Assembly: GCA_023362775.1 (NCBI GenBank)
Contig: JALMGJ010000061.1
Location: forward strand, 382,001-446,000
Origin: Charina bottae
Taxonomy: Eukaryota > Chordata > Lepidosauria > Squamata > Charinaidae
Direction of reading: 5' to 3'
Length of the DNA: 64,000 nt
In this document: positions 49,440-60,200 of the stretch, piece after piece
How the letters are laid out: every line of letters begins with the position of its first letter
Numbering within the stretch: position 1 is the first letter of the stretch
Program-made: the position numbers and the translations under genes
The notes under the pieces: generated by a model
What the model was told of the DNA's origin: nothing
What the model saw: only the letters and a program-made list of their open reading frames with translations
The model's database searches: none

Positions 49440-49920
49440 TTGGGACGACGAGCCCTTGAGGTGAGAGACGTTGGCCAGGGGAAACAAGCGGGGAAGGTGG
49501 CGGCGGCGGCAGCGCAGGAAGAAATCCGAGCCCAGAGCTGGCCTGGCCTGGCTGCTCCCGGGAAGCCGGGCTCTCCTCCTCCTATTGCCCCTCCTGACGG
49601 CCCAGCCGAGCTGCGCGCACCCCACTCCTGGCGCTTCACTCCAGCAGCAGCGCTGGGAGTTCTGCAGAATCGGGACCTGGGGCAGCAGAGAAAAGCCCAC
49701 CCGGCATCCAGGGCAGCAAAGCGCAACAGTGCGGACCCTCCTCCGCGGCTAGCCTGGCTCCCTCGGGCGCAGCGCACGTTTTGCGTTCCCCGAGGGGCAT
49801 CGCGGATGAGCGAGTGGCCGGCGAGCAGACCCCGCGAGGGCTTAGCAAAGGCTCTGCCGAGGAAGCTCTGCCGGAGCCGCCGTTGCTCGCCGGGACGTCC
49901 AACATTTGGGCACGGCGGGG
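49440..49920. promoter_or_regulatory. CpG-rich patch in SEZ6L intron 1
   Basis: Local CpG and GC content rises over about 480 bases, with GGCGGCGGCGGCAGCG near 49499. It could be an alternative promoter or an enhancer. Neither a start codon with a signal peptide on the minus strand nor a plus-strand gene could be supported. Confidence 0.3.
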
Positions 49921-52904
49921 CATCGTTAGCTTTTGCACGCCCAGCCCCACTCGAGGGCATTATTCAGCCAGCATCTCAATGCCTCTGAAAGGTCCACTAG
50001 GCGGTTTTAGAAATCAGCTCTGCACGCCCCCGCTCCCCCCCCCCCCCGCCATTGCCGACACAGCATAAGCAGCAGCGAGCAAGGCAGGCCCAGGAGGACA
50101 GCCGCAGCGGGTCGGGCTGCCCCGAAGTGATGCAAGCTCAGCCGACTGCAGGTGCTGATCCTCCGGGTCTTCAACTGGGCTCCTGCATGCGCCAGTTGCT
50201 CTGTGGGGATCTACCCCCCCAGCTGATTGATGCAGACACCCCCCCCCCCCGCAGCCTCCTCCTTCTGGAGGACTGGTGTCTTGGAACAGCCGCTGACTGA
50301 AATGAATTCTGAGCTGGTTCAAAGAGATGCCATAATGAATGGGCTCCATGGGAGTGAGAAAACAAGCATTTCAAAAGCTTCTAAACCCAGGCACTTCCAG
50401 CCATCTTTCTACTGCCTTGGGATGCAAAGCATGAAGAAATTAATCCATGCTATTCGTTTCCACTCTAAATCTGCATCCACTCAGCAGCAGCTGCCTCCTC
50501 TTCCTCCTCTTCCTCTCTCTCTCTCCTCATTGTGCAACAGCAGTTGTGCCAAGAAGCATGCTGCAAAGGCTTTTGTTTTTGTTTTTTAAGTGAATCCTTT
50601 AAATTGCTAAATCAAATTAGTTACCCTTCTCCAGGCCTAATCTTGCCAATAGAATGGGAGCAAGATAAGGAGCAAGAGGCCTGCTGGTTCCGTGCGGGAC
50701 CCCCAGCGTATTCTCCAAGCCCACTTCCTTGGTCAGAGCCATCAAGGAAGTCGATGAAACCACCAATTTACGCGTTCAGCCTGCACTGACTGCATCCATC
50801 CGTTCAGCCTCTGCATTCAGTCAAAGCCTGCCCATCTGAGGGATTTCTCATTGCAGGAAAAATGATGCCCAAAAGCCATCCATCTCCGCAAGTCAGCCCA
50901 GACACCAACAGGCAGGAAGGCCAGCTATGGCTCCAGCTGCGCATGAAGTCATGGGGGTCTCTGCCGGTACTGCCAGAGGCGAGCAAAGGCTGCGCTTGCT
51001 CGGCGTGACGGCATCCTCCGGGCCCTCCTCGCTCGGGCCCTCACCGAGGCTGCAGGTGCTCCCGTGTTCCCACTGAGGGGCCATCTCCACAATAAAAGCC
51101 GTTTTACCTTCAGGAATTAAATCACTACCTCATGGCAATCAATTGCATGAGCATTGGGGGGGGGGCTTTAACTGGAATGCAGGCAAACGGGTGAGATTGG
51201 CAGAGTCCCAGCAAGGAAGTCGGCCGAAGGATTGTGGCGCATTAAAGGAACGCACAGAGCATTGCCAAAAGAAAATGCGTTCTCTCCCCTATTTTTCGGT
51301 GCTCCTCTGTTTGCCAGCTGGGAGAGAATTCCTTTGGCCCCGAAGCGTTTAAGCAGAAAGGCTCGGACATTCGGATGTTTGCAGCAACAAGAGGAGAGAT
51401 GCCATTTTAGCCTCTCCCCACCCCACCCCTTGTTTTCCTTGGCCACAGTTGCTCCTCTGGCAACTTCATCTTCCAAGAAGCTGCAGGACATTCTGTGCAG
51501 CCGTTCCGAGCACCAGGCAGCCTGGCGTCAGACGCAACCAGGCGGAAGGGGACGACAGGGCAACTGAATTTCTGTGGCAGGGAGGAGCGTGGCAGCTGGG
51601 GCATCCTTAGCTCACCCCTACCCTAGGGCCCGGGTAGGCGTTTTCTGGCAATTGGGGCTTTGGGGGTGCTTCATCCTCTCTAATTTCTCCGTGACTCAGA
51701 TCTGCTGAGGAGGAGAGAGATGTGAGTGAGGAATGAGATCTGGAAACCCATTTCTCCAAAGCTGAGCCATTTCTTAGAAACGCCAGAAGCTGCTAAAAGA
51801 AATGCGCGGACAGTGTGCTTGTCCTTCTTGCAGAAAATGGTTCAGCGACAGCAGCACTGGCCCAAATCCAGGATGGAATGACGGCGGGAATCCTGGTTTA
51901 GCAGGAGCTGGAAGGGGAGAGTCTTCTCCATCCTGGCTTGGGTGGCCCTTTGCAGATTTCCTGAGGGAGAGCAAAGAGGGGGGCAAGGAAGGAAGCTAGG
52001 CTGGGGGGGAGTTAATTGCAGAAAGCTCCTCTCAGTGACTTTGCTTCAGAATATAGGTATGCGTAGGAAAAAAACCAGCTTCCCCAGTTGTTGGGAAGTC
52101 GTGCAAAGGGCAATATTTCTGACTAGGTCACCCCCCTGCCTTGTTTTTAAGTCAAGTTCTACCATCTTAACTGAAAGCCCTTGGAAAGCGGGGAGCCCTC
52201 CCCTCGGCTTCCATCGGTGACCAGATTTCTCTATAGGCTGCCTTCCATTCTCAGCTCTGGCCCAAGGAGGGGCAAGGCTGCCAAGCCTTTCTCTAACCAC
52301 CAGCAGGGGGCGCCATGCAATTACAGCTAAACTGCCACACTTTGCTTGCTAAAAATTGCAACCCTCGGAGAGTGGTTTGCTAAATACATCTGAAAGAGAT
52401 TTAAAGGGGAGAAAAATGCTTTTACGGTCTTATTTATGAGAAAGGGGTGGGGAAAAATATACCTAAACAACAGAGAGCTTTCCACCTGGGGAGGTGAAAA
52501 TGCTGGAACATTTTAAAAAGCGAATGTTACTCTTTAGAATAATAGCCTCTAGAAAGTTGACTAATCCCTCATTAGGTCTGGGGGTGGGGGTGGGGGCTGA
52601 GGAGCAGTGAAACAAATTTCATGACTCAAGGAGGCATGAAATGAAAGCCAGGCCAGAGTCAGATCCCTTTTCCGCTCTGCCTGAGCCCCGCAGGATGAGC
52701 TTGGCTCAAGTTGGGGGAGACACTGAGATCCAAAGAAGGCTGAGAAGAACCCCCCCTGCCCTGCTTGCAGCTGCCCAGAGACGCTTCCCCTGGGTCTGTC
52801 ATCTCAGAAGACCCCTTTCTTCCGGGCACCTGAGGCAGGGAGGTACACTCCTCTCTCCGGCTTCTGGCATTCACGGGCACACTGCCCTTAACCGCAGAGG
52901 CTCT

Positions 52905-53105
52905 ATTTAGGATTCCCTTACTATTATAGAATATATAGAATATTTAGGATTCCCTTACTAACTTTTTAACTATTTAGGATTCCCTTGCTATTATAGAATA
53001 TATAGAATATTTAGGATTCCCTTACTAACTTTTTAACTATTTAGGATTCCCTTGCTATTATAGAATATATAGAATATTTAGGATTCCCTTACCAACTTTG
53101 CTCAG
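52905..53105. repeat. 67-base AT-rich tandem repeat, three copies
   Basis: The unit is a 37-base part (ATTTAGGATTCCCTTACT plus ATTATAGAATATATAGAAT) followed by a 30-base part with the same first 18 bases plus AACTTTTTAACT. Copies start at 52905, 52972 and 53039. The last 30-base part changes into CCAACTTTGCTCAG and leads directly into the hammerhead-like fold. Confidence 0.9.
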
Positions 53106-53222
53106 ACTGAAGAAGCTCCTTGGATAAGGAGCGAAACGTTTCCACTGAGAAATTAGAAATCCAGTTGACGTGATTCAAGCTACAGACAATTCCACCTGGA
53201 TGACTGAGAACCTTCATCGACA
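52906..53222 (+). mobile_element. short retroelement-like insertion (possible Penelope-like remnant)
   Basis: A 317-base insertion is flanked by an exact 11-base direct repeat, CAGAGGCTCTA, at 52895-52905 and 53223-53233, which reads as a target-site duplication. Its 5' part is the tandem repeat. Its 3' part, 53101-53222, runs CTGAAGAAGCTCCTTGG, GCGAAACGTTTCC, TCCAGTTGACGTG and GGATGACTGAGAACCTTC. That string is familiar from abundant fish and reptile repeats. It encodes no protein. A hammerhead-like core suggests a Penelope-like origin, but the family name is inference. Confidence 0.6.
53101..53149 (+). ncRNA. hammerhead-ribozyme-like motif
   Basis: The strand reads CTCAG (53101-53105), CTGAAGA (53107-53113), a perfect 7-bp hairpin GCTCCTT-GGAT-AAGGAGC (53115-53132), GAAA (53133-53136), CGTTTC, then CTGAG (53145-53149), which pairs with the first CTCAG. 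CTGANGA, stem II and GAAA are the hammerhead core in the right order, and stem I closes. Stem III would be only the self-complementary ACGT, as in dimeric short-stem-III ribozymes of retroelements. An extra A before CTGAAGA and CA before CTGAG weaken the fit. Activity is untested. Confidence 0.45.
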
Positions 53223-54154
53223 CAGAGGCTCTACTTGCCCTCATGGCTGATAGCTGTTGATGGCTCATCCTCCAAGAATCGATCTAGTACTGACTTTGGT
53301 GGCCTGGGTAGGCAAGCATGTGCGTGATACTATGGAAGCACGGCCAAGTGGCAAAGCGCAGCAGACGAGGAGAAGGCAAAGGCCACACAGATCGTCTAGC
53401 CGAAAAGGGAAAGGCCAGTCCTCCAGGCCCACAGAAGTAAGAAACTGGAAACACTCCGACTGCTGGGTCATCTTCTTCCACTGTTTTACTGATAAAACGA
53501 GGTGCGTCTCTCATGCAGGGGATAATTAAGCTCAGCTCGCAGCGTCTAATCTTGGCTCTGCCTTCAAGCCAAGAACAGATCTTCTGTTCCCGCTTGTCTC
53601 TGAAAAACAACGCCATAGTTTACTCCAGTCTCTCTTGGGCGGAGGGGGGTGGAGAACCCCCCCCCCCATGGCCAAGTCTGGTCTTGGTCTCTGTTTCTAC
53701 GCAGGAGAGAATCAGAATCCTGGGTCAGAATCCGTCTTCCTAAGGATCCAACCTCTTAGCTGCCAGGATTCTGAGAAGGCCATCGCTTGAAGAGAAGGAA
53801 AGAGGTCCTTCCGATCACGAGAAGAAAAACAACGCAATCTTGTAGCAAAAAACTTCCATCAAATCAACCCTTCCAGCTTGGGGTGATGACCTGGGAACGG
53901 TGTTCAGAGCCTGAACAGGCCGGGACGGGGCCCAAACCTCTGCCGTCTGCAGGGAGGGCTGGCTGGAGCTTGACCAAGCGCACCCTGGAGGAGGTGTGTG
54001 CAAGAGGAGCCCTTTGCATCCCGTTGGTCTGCGTTCGACCGTGCCTGAAAGAATCTGCTTTTTTTAAGTGCAGGCTAGGAAATGTGTTCTTAAGAGCAAT
54101 ATTTGTAACCTACCAACAGTATATGGATTTTCTTTTCGGGTCTGATTGCATCAT

Positions 54155-54224
54155 ATTTGTTGGCTGGGGAATTCTGGGAGTTGAAGTCCACCCATCTTAA
54201 TCTTCCCAAGGTTGAAAAACACTG
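54155..54224 (-). mobile_element. hAT-like repeat fragment common in squamates
   Basis: TTGGCTGGGGAATTCTGGG, GTTGAAGTCCACCCATCTTAA and GGTTGAAAAACACTG occur in order. Read on the minus strand the fragment starts CAGTGTTTTTCAACC, a hAT-type terminus. I know this sequence as a very abundant squamate interspersed repeat. Only this one end is present, without a visible target-site duplication. Confidence 0.6.
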
Positions 54225-57200
54225 ACTTACATTTATTGGGTTAAAAAAAAAAACCCTCTGTTGCCATCTTCTTAATGGTCTCTCCTGCATGTTTATAGAA
54301 CTTGACTCTTAAGCGTAGCAGATACTGTATGGATTCATATCTCCTCTAACCCAGTGTCCCACGCGGCCACTCTGCACCCCGCGGAGAGGTGGAAGGCGCC
54401 GGCTTCAGAGAACCCCTTCCCCTGAAAGGGGTGTGTGACTACCCACAGCAGTTGATCCCCCACATGCCAAAGCAAGAGCGCGCCCATTCCATGTTCTCTT
54501 CACCCACACGGCCTTCTTCCTCTTGAAAGAAGGCAAGCTATTACCAAGATCTCAGGCACACTTTCAAAACAGAGAACGAAATAGAATGGCAATTTGGAAA
54601 CGGAAAGACTCTAACCAGAGAAACTGACTGAATAGCCCTTCTTTCTTCATTTCCTTCAGAGGGGGTCAAAGTCACTTCTGCAGGAGATTTATCTGGGTCA
54701 GTCCGTTCTGGCTGCCATATGCTGCCTCCCCATCTCGGCTCCTTGGCTAGATTAATTATCTTGATAATGGCAATGGTAATGAGGGGGAGGCAAAGAATTG
54801 TCCCAGATCCCAGCCGATGAGCAAATGCTGCCGGTGACTCAGACTTCAACGGAATCTCAGCATCTCCTCCCACCTCCCTCCCTGCAAAATTAGGAAACAA
54901 GGAAGGAGCCCTCTGGTCACCATAGCAAGTCCACAGGGAGGCTTGCCTCGGGATATTAAAACTCTGATCTTTGAATGAACTCAGGGCATCGCCCTGTGGC
55001 AGAAAAAGGGGGAGTTTTAAAAGGACTGCAATTTCCTTCTTTTAAAGGCACTGCAGAATCGGTGCTCTTTCCCAGCAGCCGGGGCCCCTTCGGCTGCCAG
55101 CTCGCTCCTGCGCAGCAAGACCCAGATTCTAAGCCCAGCCCCCCTGTTGGGCCCTCGGCCAGTCTCCAAATCTCAAAATCACCCACCTTACAAGGGGTTG
55201 TAATACTGAAAGTGGAAGGGAAAAGAGCCCAGGGAGGTGCTTTTGAGTTCCTTGGAGACAGAAATGTGTTTAAAGGGCAAAAAAAGGCCTTCCTCGATAT
55301 GAAAAAGACCGTCTCCCGAACTGTCTCTGCTCAGTGGCTGAGGTGTGCAGGTACCCACTGAATGTGGTAGTTCCATTTATTACAGCAAACAGCTCTTGAC
55401 AAATCGCCAAACAAGGTTCCCCTCCTTCGTGAAACCATCCAGACTCTAATTTTAGGAATATCTCACAGCTTACACGTTGCAAAACATATTTGTTGCTTTC
55501 TATTTTGCTTTCGGTTTAACAAAAACCTCCATTCTCTTTGAAAGGTTCATGGGCAGAAGACCAATAAAGCGAATCCTTACAGCAACAGGAAAACTCCACA
55601 AACCCTTTTTAGCAGTGACCAAATTAAAACCAGCATGTTGGCAGGCTAAAACTATCCATTCAGAGGATGCAAAAATAAGGATGCTCATTATAACAGATGC
55701 CTTTGCTTGCATTGTCAACCGCTGCTTCCTGCCCCCTCCTTGACTGTAATCCAAAGAAAACGCGTGAAAGGGCCAGGATTGAAGCGGCTGGAGTTCATAA
55801 CTGCCTTGCAGAGCGGGGGGGGGGGGGGGGCTTGAACACTGCTGGAGGGTCCCCAGTGGGGAAGGCTCTTCTAAATCTAGCCCAGTGCTAGAAGACTTCC
55901 TCCTTTTTTCTCTCTGGCACCCCCTTTTCCCTCTCCCCCCCCCACCAATCCTTGCCTTGCCAGTCCTTCGCTGCACATTTACATCTGCCCTTGAAAGTCC
56001 CCCCTGGGGAAGCCCTGGAGTTTAATGGACTTGGACAAATTCTTCACAGCCCTTGCCTTCCGAACTCTCAGGAGGAAAAGGAGGCACACGTGGGTCCTGA
56101 AACGGGGCGGGGCGCTGTCCATTGCACGGGGCCGCCCTTCAGCTGAGGGTGTGGGCACCTTCCAGGCAAAAGCCTCGGGGATGCTGGCCAGCTGCCATTC
56201 AGCAGGTCAGGAAGTGGCGCCTGCAGGTGGGAGGGAGGGAGAGGCAACGGTGTGCTCCTTCGTGCCCCCAGCCCCTCTCGCTGGCCTTCCTGACCTGCTC
56301 TCCTCTGGCCCAGCGCGGCGGGGCAGGGCGCTGCTTCACCCTGGCCCAAGACGCCGGCCCCCCGGTGGTCAGGGAAAGGGCTTTCTGAGCAAGCGGCATC
56401 TTCAGCTTGGTGGTCAGGATTAGCCCGCCCTGGTGTTTCAGTCCCCAGAGCCCTCTGTCTCTGCACTTGCCAAAAATTGGTGGGTTTGAGCAAAACACTG
56501 AAAATATAGTTCGATGCCATTTCTAAAAGGAAAAGACTGGCCGCTACCTAAATGTGGACAAAAATGGAGAACCCGCCATGCCCAGACCAGGGGCACCCAC
56601 GTCACTCCCGTCCATAGACTCCGAGGGGGATGTTGCCCCACCCATCCTAGGCAGCTGCCCCCATCCACACAACCACTGGTAAGAATGATAATCCTCCGAC
56701 CTAAAGAGGCTGCAAGGTGAGGAGAAGGCACCCCCTCCAGCTGAGGTTGCCCATGCGTACCAACCCAGCGCCACATGCCAGGCACCATTGCACGCCCGCT
56801 CTCGTTGCTAACTGCTGTTGCTTGGCTGTTTCCGCAACTGAAATAGAATATCCCTGGATGCTAAAATAAAGGGCCACAGAAAAAAACTTGAAATATCTGA
56901 AGAATACTCATTTGTCAAAAGTTACCATTTTTAAAAAGGGTAGATTTGACTCCCCCAAGATAGTCCCCCATTTCCAAGTGAAAAGCTTTTCTGAAAAGAG
57001 AGGGATCCCCTCCCCCCCAGCCTCGGACGGACCCTCCCCTTGAGGCGCTTTCATCTTCTCTCCCTCACAATCTCTTCATTAGGATTTAAAAAGCGGGCAA
57101 AATTAGGAGGCCTGCAAAGTAATTTCTGGAAGTTAAGACAATGAAGACCTTTTCCGTTCCTCCTTTGGATGAGCGCGGCCCCTCCGTTCCCCGCGGAGAC

Positions 57201-60200
57201 ACTCCCTCCCTCCCTCCCTCCCTCCCTCGGCAACCTCTGCTTTCTTATTCTGCTCAATTGGTCTTAATTATATTAGAAAGGATAATGATAGCCCTTTCCG
57301 AGGGACATTTCGCATGACAATGACGGTGACGGCAGGGCTGTACTAAGGCTCCCCAGAAATGATGGAGGGGGGGCAGAAAGGCAGCAGCCCTGGTCCGTGG
57401 TCCGTGGCCAGGCAGCCGTGGGCCCCTGGGCTGAGCCAGGCAGGCTGAGAGCCAGGAGGGCCAGCGCCCCAGCATCTCCAGCTGGGAAGGCCCTTGGAGG
57501 CTGGCCAAGACCGGGCTCTCCCAGGCAGGGCCCAAGGCTCGGGCAGGCAGACGGGCCAGCGGAGAGGGGCACCTGGACAAGCAAGGGCCACTCTGGAACC
57601 TGAGCCCAGGCTCAGCAACTCCCGGGAAGGCCAGAGGCCGGTGCGGCCCAGCCAGGCAGAGTGGTCTGCAGATGGGGACGTGGAAGGGCTCCTGTTCTGC
57701 CCTGGGAGGGGTCTCCCCGCCCCCACCCCCTTCCCCCCTTTTGCACCACTGGCCCCGGTCCAGCTCGCCTCCCCTTGGTCTCCCACCCGCCGGTCCAGAG
57801 CGACTCGCCCCCTTTTCCTGGCCACCAGCACAAAAAGCTACATCACCACCACCGCCGCCGCCATCGTCATTCTTAGGATCAGGGTGCTTGCTTAAAAGAC
57901 AATCCTGCACCGCTTGGACTGGGAGGAGCCACCCGAACGTTGCCTGAAGAAAGGGCAAAGGGAGGGCACGGAGTTGCCTTGGCAAACTGACGGGGGGACG
58001 CAAAAGTAGTTGCAGACTGCTTCTCAAAGGAACCCGAGCCATCTCAAAGGGTGCGCGTCTCCCCAGTGGCCCCCTGTGGAACCAAGGCGCCAGCGGAACG
58101 CTTCGGGAACCCTGCCCTGCCCTCTGCGTCTCGCTGGCCTCGGTCCTCACCGGAACACAGAACCGTGCTTGCACTTGGCTTTGGTTCCCCCGCAGTGCTA
58201 ACTTTAAGACCTCTGCTCCTTCTGGTTTTGTCGGTCCTTTGCCCAGGCACCCAGATGTGGAGACAGCTCTTTGGCGGGCCTCTCTTCCCAGCGAGCAGCC
58301 CCCGGCTCGCGGAAAACACTTCTTCGGGGTAAAGTGAAACGTCAGCGCAATCCCTGTGCCGCAGCAGCAGCACCGCGCACATCGCGCCCGCCTGCCTGTG
58401 GGCTCCGCCTTCGCCTTCGCCGCCCCCGCCCCCTCGCTTTGCCTTGCTCGGCCGCCTGCGGCAAGAGGTGCCTCTCCTGGCAGGTGAGGGCCAAAACCTG
58501 ATCAATACGCCGCCATCCGGCCATCTCTTAGCGATAATCACACTCATCGTGAGAACGCTGCTGGAGAAAACAAGGCAAGCGCCAGAGATACCGGCTTCTA
58601 CTTTGCACAGTTTCGAGCTCCAGCCGGTCTGCCCAGCATTATACCTGCAGAGTTCGCCCTGGCTCTTAACACCTTTTCTGCTGGCCAAGAGACCTGCTGC
58701 CGGGGTTCAGAAAGCAAAGGGGGGGGGGTTCCGGGGGGTCAGAGGGTCCACCCCCTTTCCACGCTCTGCCCTTTACCCGCTGACGGTCTTTGCACTGGGA
58801 GGGTGGACGTCTCCGGGACCTGGGTTTGCCTCTGGAAACAGCCCCGGGGCGGATCAAGCTTTCTCTGGCCCTTTTCCCGTCTTTGGTTCCAGGGAATAAG
58901 ACCCACCACCGCCAGCGACCACCCAAGTGCACTAAAAGAGGTGCTAAGTGGGATTATTCCCAGTGACGAGGCAGAGTGTGCAGAGGCAGAGTGTGCAGCA
59001 GGCTTCCGAAGATGAAAACCTATTAAGCAGATGGTTGCAGGGTGTTCTGTGCATTAATAAAACTAAGGGGACTTTGGATTATTAGTCCACTGCTCTGGTG
59101 CTGCTGCAGAAGCGATGAAACGCACGTTTAGCCGTTTACGAGCCCGTCCAGAGAGAGGGCGCCTCTCTCCTTGCCAAGATACTTGCACAGAAGGGACCCA
59201 CTGCTGGATGCGTGCTGACAGGTCTCCCTCAGCAGCATAAAGTCAGGGGAGGGAAGGTGTCTGTGGCCTGAGCTCGAATATAAATCCCCCCCCTGCCAGG
59301 CACCGGAGGTCTGAGACAGGGAGAGGAAGGCTTAACCCTCGGAAGCCTGTTCTCGCCCTCTCTGTGGCTGGCAGACAGCCACGGCGCCAGGCTTGGAACC
59401 ACAGAAGAAAGCCCTGCCCTGCCCGGGTCGAGCGGGAGAGTCGTTTCCACGCCACGGTCCCCAAGGCTTGCGTGGCGTCAAACACCACCAGGTCTAGCGG
59501 GTGGGATGCTTTCACGGCCAGCCTCACACAAATCCCCATTGAGCACCCTGGGTGGAGATGTTGGGGTGCTGCAGGAGAAGCCGTCTGGAGGCCCTCCCCA
59601 GAAGGACCAGAAGTGACTACAGCCTCCTGGTGGGAGGTGCCCGCCTTGCCCATCCGGTGACTGGAGAAATAAGCCTTGGACGCCTTTCATTCCGAGCAGC
59701 CCGAGCTCTGTCCTTGCTTCCTGGTCCCTCCTTCTGCCCCCACAGTTCCTCCCCGGGAAGGTCTCCAAGGCAGGAAAGAAGCGACGGGAGAGGCAGGCAG
59801 AGAGGCCGAGCACCCTTTTCCAGAAACACCCGAGGCAGGAATCCGCTCAGGAAATAAAGAAGGAAGAAAGGAGCAGGAGGAGGAGGAAGGGAGAACCAGA
59901 AAAGAGTATGCCTTCCTTGGAGCAGAGCATGATGGCAACTTTGGAGACTGAATATGGCAGTGATCAATTCTGGAGACCACGGCTCCTTCAAGTCAAATTC
60001 ATCTGCTAAACCCTCACAGACACGTGAAGTCTCCTCCCTCCCTCCCTCCCTCCCCTTGTCATAGTAGAAACCCAGCCAGTTGTTGAGTTCCAACAAACCA
60101 TGGCTTACTGCAATATCTGAAGCCGCCCCACTGTCTCCTCGGCCTGCCTTCCAATCCAAGTCTGCTCACACTCTTGTTCTAACACCACCACTTGCAACCC

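Noticed and set aside
49471..49752. Plus-strand frame with a signal-peptide-like leucine stretch
   Set aside because: It starts at TTG, not ATG, runs antisense to the host gene, and has no downstream exon or known homology.
57254..58174. 306-codon minus-strand frame
   Set aside because: Low-complexity Gly/Pro/Arg/Leu content with glycine runs from simple repeats, no domain, and no splice logic with SEZ6L.
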